From Saccharina japonica (taxonomy: Eukaryota > Sar > Phaeophyceae > Laminariales > Laminariaceae): a stretch of DNA of 64,000 bases. This document shows, in pieces, positions 48,401 through 55,339 of this stretch (position 1 is its first letter; the number at the start of each line of letters is the position of its first letter). The notes beneath the pieces were generated by a model. It made no database searches and had not been told where the DNA came from. It was given only the letters and a program-made list of their open reading frames with translations. Position numbers and translations under genes: made by a program. Location: contig MEHQ01002098.1 of the NCBI GenBank assembly GCA_008828725.1, positions 1 through 64,000 of the forward strand. Direction: 5' to 3'.

Positions 48401-48541
48401 GAGCTCCAGCGATGCTAGCGCGTTTTGCGTCCGGATTGCAATGCGTGCCACTTCGATCTGGCACTCCTTCGCTTCTCGGCACATGTCCAGAACCTTCATG
48501 CCCACGCTGTACACAAACGTTGCAAGGAGCCCTTCAAGCAT
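8950..48541 (-). CDS. MLKL-like/TKL kinase - transmembrane - LRR receptor gene, 21 predicted exons
   Basis: Predicted protein of about 1124 residues. From the N terminus: helical bundle (1-117), brace-like helices (118-183), TKL kinase (about 184-485), Gln-rich then Ser-rich linker (about 498-690), one membrane segment (about 710-728), LRR N-cap (about 741-841), eleven 24-25-residue LRRs, short tail. Kinase landmarks by this numbering are LGEGTFG at 198-204, VAVK with Lys219, HRD with Asp314, DFG with Asp337 and APE at 368-370, so it should be active. Basic residues before the membrane segment and the lack of a signal peptide predict kinase inside and LRRs outside. The exon lengths sum to 3375 nt, a multiple of three, and every junction agrees in phase. 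By analogy with plant and animal MLKL proteins and LRR receptors it may sense a ligand and trigger a defence or death response. That role is inference. Two adjacent genes, a kinase ending after the membrane exon and an LRR gene, remain the alternative. Confidence 0.65.
9545..9616 (-). CDS. exon 20: LRR 10
   Basis: A 72-nt exon with acceptor gaccag and donor gtgaga, phase 1 at both ends. It encodes one plant-type repeat, EIPKEIGQLT to LRLGSCGLV. The canonical Asn of the LxLxxN motif is replaced, giving LRLGSC. Confidence 0.85.
10206..10277 (-). CDS. exon 19: LRR 9
   Basis: A 72-nt exon with acceptor gctcag and donor gtgaga, phase 1 at both ends. It encodes one repeat, TIPPWIGRMT to LDLSAMQLG. 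The consensus Asn is replaced by Met, so the asparagine ladder is interrupted here. Confidence 0.85.
11096..11170 (-). CDS. exon 18: LRR 8, one codon longer
   Basis: A 75-nt exon with acceptor tgacag and donor gtgagc, phase 1 at both ends. It encodes RIPREIVEFK to LRLYRNCNVK. The additional codon lies in the convex-side segment (RNCNVK in place of xNxL), so the repeat has 25 residues and the frame is kept. Confidence 0.85.
12237..12308 (-). CDS. exon 17: LRR 7, divergent N half
   Basis: A 72-nt exon with acceptor ggacag and donor gtgaag, phase 1 at both ends. It encodes NILAVSRSWP to LDMSDNRLE. The usual IPxxLGxL segment has become ILAVSRSWP, while the LxxLDMSDNxL core is intact. Confidence 0.85.
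13615..13686 (-). CDS. exon 16: LRR 6
   Basis: A 72-nt exon with acceptor ccctag and donor gtgcgt, phase 1 at both ends. It encodes KIPASLAKLD to IYLSGNRLT, a close match to the plant-type consensus. Confidence 0.88.
14345..14415 (-). CDS. exon 15: LRR 5, phase-shifted 71-nt exon
   Basis: The donor is gtgagc and the acceptor ccaaag. The exon is 71 nt because its first base is missing relative to its siblings. The preceding exon is one base longer, and the split codon GG|T restores glycine and frame. It encodes RIPTEFEGLR to LRLECNGLT. The incoming intron is thus phase 2 and all other LRR introns are phase 1. Confidence 0.82.
15005..15077 (-). CDS. exon 14: LRR 4, 73-nt partner of the phase shift
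   Basis: The acceptor is ccacag and the donor gtaagg. The 73-nt length compensates for the 71-nt exon 15. It encodes YIPETLGNLP to LDLSNCQLC. The junction residue, normally Gly, becomes Glu because the split codon is G|AG. Confidence 0.82.
15645..15716 (-). CDS. exon 13: LRR 3
   Basis: A 72-nt exon with acceptor taacag and donor gtaagc, phase 1 at both ends. It encodes TIPRELGELV to LSLSQNPLE, near consensus. Confidence 0.88.
16543..16587 (-). other. possible 45-nt cassette exon between LRR 2 and LRR 3
   Basis: Between a strong acceptor (acttacttgcag) and a strong donor (gtaagg) lie 45 nt without a stop in phase 1. Both ends are compatible with its neighbours, so inclusion would add 15 codons (VRLQYAMRARGGSCS) without changing frame. 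The peptide is not an LRR. It could be a relic or optional exon, or chance. Confidence 0.2.
16716..16787 (-). CDS. exon 12: LRR 2
   Basis: A 72-nt exon with acceptor ttatcag and donor gtaagg, phase 1 at both ends. It encodes VLSASLANLR to LDLSGNNLK. The LSGNNL core is exact, but the IP pair is LS. Confidence 0.88.
17533..17604 (-). CDS. exon 11: LRR 1
   Basis: A 72-nt exon with acceptor ggaaag and donor gtgagt, phase 1 at both ends. It encodes DLPEDVMTLD to LNLRDNGLT. It directly continues the cap exon, which ends NGLC and then the first base of a Gly codon, giving the expected NxLxG join. Confidence 0.87.
18336..18641 (-). CDS. exon 10: LRR N-terminal cap
   Basis: This is 306 nt, phase 1 at both ends. 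The acceptor is placed at ttgcag and the donor is gtgagt. The peptide has the usual LRR N-cap layout: a DRAVLFKLLR helix, then WVNSTGW, HWHGV, a VIERVTAIILP strand and NGLCG. This resembles caps of the form D-x-x-AL-x-x-L...W...W-x-GV. A better-looking acceptor (cacactgcag, just before GDRAVL) would need phase 0 and does not match exon 9, so the start is the least certain edge here. Confidence 0.72.
19034..19844 (-). CDS. exon 9: kinase C terminus, Gln-rich linker and transmembrane segment
   Basis: This is 811 nt. Acceptor cacacacag joins exon 8 in phase 0, so RPKMAE continues as VCSVLSAVL, the expected last kinase helix. There follow about 110 residues rich in Gln, Glu and Pro, then a Ser-rich stretch, then the basic FRRERQMRENTVWYTR. 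A hydrophobic segment comes next (IVIVVFLFPCLVVWLMTEAL, residues about 710-728). The positive charge before it predicts an inside N terminus. The only in-frame donor before a stop is gtggtc at 19033, a weak site, in the phase 1 required by exon 10. Confidence 0.75.
20137..20316 (-). CDS. exon 8: kinase subdomain X-XI
   Basis: This is 180 nt, phase 0 at both ends, with acceptor ttaaaaag and the strong donor GAG-gtgagg. It encodes VLTHSIVGGGKPIGD, then DCSPVVESHLKNIAWKCG and DQSDRPKMAE. The last corresponds to the conserved CW-x(n)-RP-x-M/F-x-E end of TKL kinases, with the usual Trp shifted. The spacing between FEGL in exon 7 and GGKP here matches the family. Confidence 0.8.
23613..23664 (-). 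CDS. exon 7: short kinase exon (subdomain X loop)
   Basis: Acceptor gacttacag is followed by REMVHQESEFEGLGSLK. In TKL kinases the equivalent segment is WE-L-x-T-x-x-x-PFEGL-S-x-x-Q. A second in-frame AG, four codons later, would give a spacing closer to the family. The donor gtaacc leaves one base more than phase 0, so the 3' edge is 23613 or 23614, and only the latter keeps the frame with exon 8. It is 3.6 kb from exon 6 and 3.3 kb from exon 8. Confidence 0.6.
23699..23859. repeat. 101-bp insertion between 30-bp direct repeats
   Basis: The 30-bp sequence tgacgcacgtgtcctttagg... occurs at 23699-23728 and 23830-23859. Between them is a 101-bp unit also present at 26596-26698 without those flanks. 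This looks like a short mobile sequence with an unusually long target duplication, in intron 6. Confidence 0.65.
26596..26698. repeat. second copy of the 101-bp intronic unit
   Basis: It runs from actatacgaaactaa to cacagagagagagc and is near-identical to 23729-23829, apart from homopolymer length and a few substitutions. It lies in the same intron. No open frame or RNA-gene signature was seen. Confidence 0.7.
27234..27329 (-). CDS. exon 6: kinase activation-segment end and APE
   Basis: This is 96 nt, phase 0 at both ends, with acceptor gacaaaag and donor gtgagg. It encodes VGSDFWMAPEVYSTG, then LASDIFSLHVVMWE. WMAPEV and SDxxSxxxxxWE are subdomains VIII and IX of TKL kinases. The aspartate-serine of SDIFS replaces the usual DVYS/DVWS. 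Confidence 0.85.
27952..28131 (-). CDS. exon 5: kinase catalytic loop and DFG
   Basis: The acceptor cccaagcag is in phase 0. It encodes GVQFLHRRGIIHRDLKSLNV, then KISDFGLAKV. The catalytic Asp (HRD), Lys and Asn (DLKSLN) and the metal-binding DFG are all present, so catalysis is predicted. I chose donor AAG-gttcgc at 27951 because it gives phase 0 into exon 6. A nearer GT after TTATG would be phase 1 and break the frame, so the 3' edge could move by about 27 nt. Confidence 0.82.
28790..28985 (-). CDS. exon 4: kinase helix C to hinge and helix D/E
   Basis: Acceptor gagcaag completes an Arg codon begun in exon 3 (FR|REVEIQYAMRHPNIV). It then runs through PCLVMELMEETLYDLL, the hinge, to ILRDVSE, and ends in phase 0 at donor gtgcgt. 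The HPNIV motif and the MELMEE hinge are typical of TKL kinases. One of the Glu residues in REVEIQ is the expected helix-C salt-bridge partner of Lys219. Confidence 0.85.
29690..29800 (+). repeat. tRNA-like sequence, possible SINE head
   Basis: The sequence contains gagttcgaatccc, a match to the RNA polymerase III B box, with a T-arm-like stem around it. A weak A-box-like gggctggtggt lies about 33 nt upstream. A full cloverleaf with a paired acceptor stem was not found. It is more likely a tRNA-derived short element in intron 3 than a tRNA gene. Confidence 0.3.
30495..33478. repeat. perfect (TATG)n microsatellite, about 746 units
   Basis: The tract is 2984 bp of uninterrupted tatg with no substitution. 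It is preceded by two imperfect units (tatgtttg) and followed by module A of the dispersed repeat. It lies in intron 3, where the sense strand reads (CATA)n. It is open in several frames on both strands (YIHT and MYVC repeats) simply because the unit contains no stop in them. These frames are not genes. Confidence 0.97.
33479..34365. repeat. dispersed repeat, module A copy 1
   Basis: It shares long blocks with 34797-35559, 49336-49720, 55340-55770 and 60311-60820: aagaggttcatggtgca, the cggctcac(a/g)gcacggcgc block, and a 3' part ending cgttcgcccgctc. It also holds a (TACTCG)n-type microsatellite at about 33895-34060. No coding domain was recognised. Confidence 0.75.
34366..34796. repeat. dispersed repeat, module B copy 1
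   Basis: It starts at tgtgttccgaaaaataagca and matches 36010-36470, 59121 onward and 60819 onward. It ends at the gagatattagt motif next to a short tatg-like seed. It follows module A here and in the copies near 36 and 60.8 kb, so A and B are probably one composite element. Confidence 0.75.
34797..35559. repeat. dispersed repeat, module A copy 2
   Basis: It begins with a GC-rich hairpin (gcgggcggctgacgccgcccgc region, 34817-34850) that recurs at 49350-49378. It then carries the same blocks as copy 1. Its junction with module B is interrupted by the MITE at 35560. Confidence 0.75.
35560..36005. mobile_element. 446-bp MITE with about 53-bp terminal inverted repeats
   Basis: The ends are inverted copies beginning aacagcygattttc, about 53 bp with three mismatches. 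The 4-bp target ATGA is duplicated at 35556-35559 and 36006-36009. The empty site survives in paralogous repeats at 55712-55720 and 60780-60790, where ATGA occurs once. No open frame with transposase motifs is present. It lies in intron 3 and contains a short palindrome around gcgaggtacctcgc at 35774-35787. Confidence 0.92.
36010..36470. repeat. dispersed repeat, module B copy 2
   Basis: It matches 34366-34796 and the 59 and 60.8 kb copies. It ends in gagatattagtaagtatg followed by a short tatg run (36462-36486), the likely type of seed for the giant tract. Confidence 0.75.
36750..36905 (-). CDS. exon 3: kinase glycine-rich loop and VAVK
   Basis: Acceptor ggtcggcag completes the Arg codon begun in exon 2, giving QQR|VRFDHLVVNKDEELL. 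Then come LGEGTFGMV and QDVAVKKA, and the exon ends in phase 2 at donor gtgcgg. Both glycine loop and ATP-anchoring Lys are intact. The frame is open further upstream, but only this AG matches the phase 2 of exon 2. The acceptor has a weak pyrimidine tract. Confidence 0.8.
38065..38261 (-). CDS. exon 2: helical brace-like segment
   Basis: This is 197 nt, entered in phase 0 (acceptor cgcacgcag) and left in phase 2 (donor gtgaac). The peptide is predicted helical and charged, with IRQQLTQMQEATESSK and VAKIVGEEIRKAMM. In MLKL-type proteins a helical brace joins the N-terminal bundle to the (pseudo)kinase, and this segment sits in that position. No defined family motif was recognised. Confidence 0.72.
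38262..43640. other. intron 1, 3' part without recognisable elements
   Basis: No exon, RNA gene or clear transposon was seen. G and C homopolymers occur at 37949-37960 and 38607-38620. From about 39.6 to 43.6 kb the DNA is AT-leaning with frequent cgta/ttcg words and few open frames, unlike the rest of the window. Confidence 0.4.
43640..44045. repeat. degenerate minisatellite, roughly 35-50-bp units
   Basis: About nine units share the pattern aggttccgtataccatcgtt followed by a variable tata-containing spacer. Units diverge by substitution and length, suggesting age. It lies in intron 1. Confidence 0.8.
44690..45185. repeat. minisatellite, about 42-bp units of cctaacgtacctaaaa
   Basis: About ten units of the form ggtccgtacctaacgtacctaaaacttaggtaaggtattga (written as one consensus in pieces: ggtccgtacctaacg, tacctaaaacttagg, taaggtattga). 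The first five are regular and later units are degenerate. GTAC-containing palindromes recur throughout. It lies in intron 1. Confidence 0.85.
46590..47470. mobile_element. 881-bp foldback (inverted repeat) element
   Basis: The left arm begins gcaacatagtgccaaagaaa, and the right arm ends in its exact complement at 47451-47470. The arms pair over about 400 bp around a centre near 46995 (gataacgtttggcaaacg). The right arm carries a tandem duplicate of about 70 bp containing ggctcttttttcttcccgac. There is no transposase and no clear target duplication. Transcribed within intron 1, it would fold into a long hairpin. Confidence 0.88.
47716..47750. repeat. interstitial telomere-like tract
   Basis: A short run of ccctaa-type units (ccctaactctaaccctaac and neighbours) with variants. 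The reverse complement is TTAGGG-like, the telomere type reported for brown algae. It sits just beyond the foldback element in intron 1. Confidence 0.6.
48191..48541 (-). CDS. exon 1: MLKL/HeLo-like N-terminal helical bundle
   Basis: The ATG at 48539-48541 lies in context gcgagATGc. The frame is open further upstream without another ATG, so this start is preferred. It encodes 117 codons ending in phase 0 at donor gtgagg. The helices include MLEGLLATFVYSVG, VLDMCREAKECQIEVARIAI, a segment ending LELAKKTF, ANLIELRDVLETVTGLV, and an amphipathic helix ending EKKLERITQ preceded by LLRKSND. The order, length and CREAKECQ-type second helix resemble the MLKL four-helix bundle found before TKL kinases. 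Membrane permeabilisation by such bundles is established in some families but not shown here. Confidence 0.75.
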
Positions 48542-49335
48542 CTCGCTGCCGCTGTGTGCGCCGCCGCGTGCGTACGAGAAGTATATATCGTAGACTCCCA
48601 CAACCACTGTATACCGAGTAGCAAGAAATACCTACGGCGTAGACAGCGGGACAGAGTACTGTTGCTGCTGCTGTGGCTGTAGTAGTACATCACCCCGTCC
48701 GTGAAGGAAGAAGATATCGCACACCGCCCCTTCGACACGGGACGACCGAGGAGAAATCAATTCATGTACGACAGCCAGCAGTATATTTTTTTCCCAGTAA
48801 AACGTTCTCCAAGTAACTCGTGTTCGAATAAGTTTCTGAACTATTTACAAGGGCGTGAAAAAGGTTCCTATAAAACAAGGCCTGCTACGTAGTACGACCA
48901 CAGCTTCGACTTGTACGTATAATAATTATTTCATCCGCATCTTTCACACGTTTGTTTACTTGCGAGGTATATATATATGATACTACTCGTACCTCGTACT
49001 CGTACATGCTCGTATATATTCCCGAACAAAACGTCATGCATGGAGTCCGTCTCCCTCGGCGATCCCTCGCCCAAAACGCGACCAAATTTCGCCGCCCGGT
49101 TGGAAGGACAGATACCGCCAGCAAGGTTCCAATCAAATTGCGTATTCACCAGCTATCGTTACGGCGAGCATCCTGAAACGACACACCGACATACAGCACC
49201 GTGCTGCATGAGGACACAACACTACAGTATGCCAGTCTACATGGCGTAGAGATCAAGGCTCGCAGCAGCTACTGCATGCAGATCTCTTCTCCGCCGCCCG
49301 TCTACACTGCTGTGTATGGGAGCGTATGTATGTAC
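48542..49335. other. region upstream of the start codon
   Basis: This would contain the 5' leader and promoter of the minus-strand gene. I saw no unambiguous TATA box or initiator. On the minus strand a tatata run at 48969-48979 is possible but unsupported. CAG-type triplets occur at 48660-48680. No other gene was seen. Confidence 0.3.
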
Positions 49336-49720
49336 AAGGGCTCGGCTCCGCGGGCGGCTGACGCCGCCCGCTACGCTCGCGCAAGGAAAGGGGCAGAAGA
49401 GGCCCATGATGTATCGTAGTGCAAGCAAAAGCACCGACTTGAAAATAAATGCCAAGAGGTTCATGGTAAGAGGTTCATGGTGCACAGGGAAGAAACGGCG
49501 AACTTGACATGCATGCAAAACATACTCGGGATGCACGTTAGCTCCATGCTCCAGGACAACAAAGAAGCTGCATGACCGAAAGAAAAAGACAGCACAACAC
49601 GGCTCACAGCACGGCGCTGCGCTGCCTGCTGTGGTGGGTGTGGTTTGTGCCTTCGTGAGTTTGTGTGGTAGTACAACAACAACGAACGGTGATATATACT
49701 CGTACTTTGTACAAGGTTGC
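49336..49720. repeat. dispersed repeat, module A copy 3 (5' part)
   Basis: It begins with the same GC hairpin as 34817-34850 and runs through the aagaggttcatggt and cggctcacagcacggcgc blocks to the cttcgtgagt region. The 3' part is missing. Confidence 0.75.
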
Positions 49721-50009
49721 CCTCTGGGACATGCCTAGGGGAGTGGCGCAAGGACGAATCGAAAACCTACTACGCATATCATAATATATACCTGGTAGTA
49801 CTTGGGTAGTACATAAATACGATGTTTTTGAGTATCTGCGTATTACTGTACATAAATGTGAGTAGACCTTTTAGCATTTTTTGGGATAAAATAAACTGGA
49901 AATATGGTGGAACCGTTACTATTGACTCGATCGTCCTTAGAGATCCCGCCAAACATGTTATCATGTTTGTACAGGTTGTCCGAATACCTTGGAGTAAAGT
50001 CCCGAGTAT

Positions 50010-50670
50010 TGGAGATAAATTACTCCAGCTACTTCGTGTACTCGGCGTATTTCGGGGTTCGATACTCCGGATACTGCTCGTACTCGGAGTATTTCGGGTA
50101 TAACACTCTCGATACTGCTTTACTCGGAGTATTTCGGGGTTCGATACTGCGGGTACTCCTTGTACTCCGAGTATTCAGGCCGCTAATACTCTTATACTCT
50201 TAAGTAATCGGAGTACGAAATGTACTCGATACTCGGAGTACACTCGGAGTGTGAAGTACGTTAGGAGCATCTTTGCATCATTTTAAAGACTCGGCCGTCA
50301 TTCCTCCCAGGTCCTGGGAACATGTGACTGGCGTTTATAGCTTTTCAAAAATCACAGATGCTCCCATTTAATGATTTAATTTTTAGAATTAGAGTATTTT
50401 CGAGAAAAAAATACTTCAGGTACTTTGTGTACTCGCAGTATTTCGGTGTCCAATACTCTCGATACTCGGAGTACTCCGAGTAATTTAGATGTTTTTACTC
50501 CGAGTTCTGCTTGTTGTCCTCGAGTATAAGTACTGCTCATACTCCCAGTACTCGGAGTATTTGGGCCTTCAGTACTGCTCATACTCCAAGTACTCCGAGT
50601 ATTTAGGCCACCAGTACTCTAATAATCTCAGTACTCGGAGTACGAAAAATACTCGATACTCCAAGTAGAG
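50010..50670. repeat. palindromic TACTCCGAGTA-type repeat field
   Basis: More than twenty copies of tactcggagta or tactccgagta, or one-base variants, are separated by tttcgggg or similar words. An interruption at 50260-50390 divides two blocks. Each core is self-complementary. It lies 1.5-2.1 kb upstream of the predicted start codon. Confidence 0.8.
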
Positions 50671-51104
50671 TATACTCGGACAATCTGTGCATGTTTGTCA
50701 ATATTTAATTGTTGTGGCGCTCAAGGTAAGGAAGGTCTATCCCGCACAAAACCGAGGACTCCCAACAAAAAAAGGTTTGAAAACACTCCAAGCGTGACAC
50801 GCTGCATACACACGCGTGACACACGGCACACACCGTACACGCACGCACACGTGACACATGGGACACAGTGCCCGTGCAGTAGTGGTGGGATAATATTTGC
50901 AGAAGACGTAGAAAAGGATGCACCGAAGAAGGGAGAGGCTGATATAACGTACTTGTAATACAAAGAAAAGTTGAAAAACAAGAAACAAAAAAAGCAGCGC
51001 TGTGAGAATCGAAGTCAATCCTACACATCCACAAACGGGCATGGTGACCATTTGACTATACTACCCAAAAACAATTTCCCAAAAACCGGTACACTATTAC
51101 TTGT

Positions 51105-51312
51105 CGCGGCGCTCGCCAGGCGCACGACAGACCGCACATACACCATGCAAGCACAGCAGCAGGCAGCAGCGCAGAAGAGAGTGCTCGTGAAAGTAGGGCA
51201 AACAATAGGACATTATTATTTACTGGTACGCACAAAATAACGAGCGCCAGATGCACGGCAGGTTGCATATACACCATGCGAGTACAGCAGCAGGCAGCAG
51301 CGCAGAAGAGAG
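51105..51312. repeat. duplicated 70-bp CAG-containing segment
   Basis: The block with acaccatgc-agcacagcagcaggcagcagc and cgcagaagaga occurs at about 51135-51180 and 51265-51312. The copies diverge by a few bases. No coding function is apparent. Confidence 0.6.
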
Positions 51313-52984
51313 AGAGAGGTGTGGCGGGGATTGCTGATGACAGATGCAAGCCTCCGATGAAGCAACCACTAATAGCCACAGCAGTACACGGCGGGCCTGC
51401 CACGGGAATGTCTGCTGCTTGTGCCTCTAGGCGGGGCTGTGACCTCGTTTGTGTTTGCTGCATGTTGTCTGATGTCTTGTAGATTTCTGGAGTGAGCTTC
51501 AGGAAAGAAATAAATATATGTATGAACAGTTGAGGTACTCCTATTTGATCAAAGCGACCATTACATTTCAAACCAGAGTGAGGCCGTGTCTTAACTCCAT
51601 TCGATAGCTTGGAATGGCTGGAACGGAACGAGACTATTCGCGTTCGTTCGTTCCATACCATGCTCTTTTTGCGGTTTGTGTCCGATCGAAATTTTAGGCA
51701 CCCGATCCTGGAACAGGCCGCAACAGAAAGTAACCCATGAAATTTGCCTCGGGACTGTGCAGCTGGACTCTAGGACAGGGGTACCGTCACGTAGGCAGCG
51801 AGTGCTCCTGGTACAGAGGATAGCTTGACACGCAAATAGAACGCCTGGCATGCCTCAGACCAAGCAGTGCTAGCCGTCCAAGTGGCACCCTCGGGACAAA
51901 TCTAGAAGTTATGATATCGCCGTCGCGGCTCGACGAGGTATCCTGGTGCTTCTGTGAACATCGATCCAGCGTTTTTGATAGATATCTATCGCCACAGTCT
52001 CGTTCGCCACCCGAATTTTTCCCTCGTGAGCCTCCTGTACAGGCCATGGCCGTACCGCGTGGCTCCTACCGCAGGCGAGACCTGTGGCGTCTGCACGTGC
52101 TCCATCGCGTGCTCCCATGTCATCTCATTTTGCCTCATGCCCTCGTGGGCCTCCCAGCAAATATCGCAACCAGTTGCAACATTCCAGCACCAATCCAATG
52201 CGTAAATCTCGTTCCAAGTGGGCCCTTCGGTTCTGCTGAACAAGGCATTACTGTTTTACACATACTTCTCTTTCAAATTTACGACGTTGGAACGTTGATC
52301 TGTCTCGGTTTTTCTTATCTCAATTATAATCACACCACTTTTTCAGGCAAATTTTACGTTGTTCCGTTCCAATGCCCGGAGTGAAGTTAGACACGCCCTG
52401 AGCGTTGGGTCAGTCACACACTATCAGCACAACAGAAAGGTAGATGGTGGATTACGACCGCTTGCTCCGATAAACACAGCTAGNCACAGCAGTACAGCGC
52501 AGATGGGTGTTCACCCACGCACGTGTTACCCTGCTGGTGCTTTATGCAGAGTTGTAACGTGTGCTCTTGCATGTTCTGTTCTACCTATGCTATGGTATAC
52601 TACTGTATGTCGTGGAGCTCTCCTGTGTGCTGCGTATGACAGCTCGTGGAAATAGGCACAATGCAAAACAAACAGAATATTACGATTATTTACTGGCACG
52701 TACGTACAAAAATCGGCCTCATGCAGAGAACCCGGGAAATCGGCTTACTCCACTCCCGCGGGAAAAAAAACTTGAGCCGCCACGCGAGCCACAGAGCTCG
52801 GATCGAGCCCAAACCTCACCAATGTGCTCCGGCCGGGCCTCCCGTGTCGGGGTACTTAGCGTTTTGCGAAAAGCGCTCGCGCGAGAGAGAAAAGTTGCGA
52901 AAAGTGCGAAATATGAAAAATTCACAAACATAACTATACATACAAGGCTCCCCTTCGGGGAGTGGGGTGGTCCCCGTGGGTGAC

Positions 52985-55180
52985 GCAAGCTGGCATGCGC
53001 AGGGACAAAAACTATCACTCGTCAGCTCATGCAAATAGCGGTACTCGTAGTCGTAATTGAGGCATTCTTCCTAACAAACGCAACATGATTCCATAATTGG
53101 GGTTATATATCACCAGACAAAACCCGTTTTGTCGCGATCGTGACGTCGATGTGCTGAAGTTTGAAAAAACAAATGTCAAGATTCGCGAAAGTGTCAGCTT
53201 TTTTCGTCGCGATTTAATATTTTGTTTTTGTTCGTGAGGAATGACAGTACTTAGGTGCCACAGCAAACAGCGTATACGTATAGGTACAGCAAGCCCTGTG
53301 TACAGTAACAGTAATAAATAGCGAACATTGTATGTACGAGTACTGTAGCAATTTGTGACCAATGATAGGATTCGCGAAAGCGCCAGTTTTGTTGTCACGG
53401 TTCCTGTTTGTATGTTTTCGCAATACTCGTAGAATTGATCATTTTAAAGTACCACAGCAAGCAAACAGTACGTATACATGTACCTATAGCAAGCACAGTT
53501 ATAGAAAAATAGGAGCGGAAAGCACAACAAACAGTTTTGTTTAACAGCAGTAGTAAAAGCAAGTAGTGCAGCAGGCGGCACTTTTTGTACCTACAGCAAG
53601 AAGCAGCATGACACTCCCATACTATATATGCTGTATTTGGCATACATCAAGCATTGCCAACACAGCAAGCAGCTCCACTGTTACTGCTGCTGCAGTTGGT
53701 TGCTGTATGCAAAATGTCACTTTATGCAGATCATAATATGTGCAGCAGCAGTAAATATACACCAGTATCCAGCAGCAGCAACAGCGGTAAAAACAATGTA
53801 CAGCTGCAGCAGTCACCATTTTTCTTGTGTACGCACTCTATACATACAGCAGCATATTTAGCTGCTAAGTTATACTTTTTTTGTCGAAGATTGTACGCAG
53901 ACTACCTACTTACAGTATAATGCTATACCAACAAACCCATGATACGTGTGTATACAAAATCTAAAAATCGCTTGTATAATATATTATCTCGATATGATAC
54001 GTGCCGTCATGTTTTGCGTGATTTGATAAGAAAAAAAAACGCAGTTCCCCAAAGTTGACCAAAAGCAATCGTAACAGAAACCAGATCACCACGAGAAATG
54101 CCTGACATCCGATCGTGTCAGAAGAGAGACTCGAAAATCGCAAAAAACGAGGGAACGAAGCAAGAGGGTACGCGAGCCCCTAGCGCCTGGCTCACGAGCA
54201 CACGCGAGTCGCTGTCCGGTGCAAACTCACAAAAAGATCAGCAAGCAGCAACACTGCTGTCATATTGGTGCTATGTACTGCCGCTACCATTGTTGGTGTA
54301 TCATAGTTTGGCTCGTAGATATGTAATAGCCATGCAGGTACGTATCAGAGTGTTGTGTGTATCTGGCCTTATAATTCCGGCCGGAAATGTAAAGAACGTT
54401 TGGATATTAATGTAAATATACAACAGGTTCTTACATTTCCGAACAGAGTGGTGGTAGTTAAAAAACTCCGAGCATCGTATCATATGATACGAAAGAGTGC
54501 AACCGTTTCGACAGACATGTGATGCACCAGCACACGAGCCTCACGTCCTGTGTGTAGACGTATGATACTACACAGCAGCAAGCAGCAGCAGCGTAGGATC
54601 ACGAGTACTGCTGCTGTTTTCGCTGCTGTATCACGACCTGGTACGTACGAAAAGAGTATGCATGATACGTACCTGGTATACTTCAACACGTACGTGCTTG
54701 TTGTATTTCGAAAGGTGTACAGTCTACGAGCACAGTAGCACAGTGTGTGCGAACGGAAACCAGTGTTACGCGGGGAGATAAACACGTACCAGGTATGTAT
54801 CCACGCAGACCTGGCGATGTAGCAGTATGCCATGAAACACACATACATCAGGCCACACTGCTGCACAGTGACCGATAATATGCCCCAACGCTGTCACGCG
54901 GTGCTGCTGTTGTATGAACGCATGTTCGAAGAATGGTCGACGTGTCGTCCGATCCATGCCCTCCTTGTTGTGGCGTGCGCGTGTGCTCTTGCTGCATGTG
55001 CCCTCTTCGAAGCCCATCAAGGTTGAAGGGATCGTGGTTGTCCGTCATGTATAGGGCTACGAACAGGCTACAGGGTGTGGCAAAGGCGGGGCGTTTTTCA
55101 CAGAAGAAGCGGGTTTCACGTTGCCCTGGTAGGCTCGACCGAGTGGGACGGGGTACCCCGCAAAACCGACTCTATTTGTT
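52985..55180. other. no gene seen; CAG/CTG and TAC-rich DNA
   Basis: The region holds scattered cagcagcag clusters (53690-53830, 54560-54630) and many gtacgta words. Open frames are short and low in complexity. One 60-bp motif (gtgaggaatgacagtact...cagcaaacag type) recurs loosely at 53230 and 53440. Confidence 0.35.
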
Positions 55181-55184
55181 CGGC

Positions 55185-55332
55185 TTCGCGAGCGCCCCGC
55201 GCGGGCCACAGGCCGCGGCCGAGGGCGAGGCCCCGGGGGCACGCTCCCCGGTCGGCCCCCCGCGGGCCGGGCCCGGCGCCGGCGAGCTCGGCCGCGAGGG
55301 GCGGGCGCGAAAACGCGCCGCCGGGCAAAAAC
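55185..55332. other. abrupt GC-rich block
   Basis: About 145 bp of very high GC, with CpG and GGCC/CGCG words, sits between moderate-GC flanks. It abuts module A sequence on the right. It could be read in several frames as Gly/Pro/Arg/Ala-rich peptide, but no gene structure surrounds it. Confidence 0.6.
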
Positions 55333-55339
55333 ATCACAA

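Noticed and set aside
51787-52243. Overlapping minus-strand frames, one rich in Trp and Cys
   Set aside because: No domain recognised and both strands are open over the same stretch. A homology search is needed before calling a gene.
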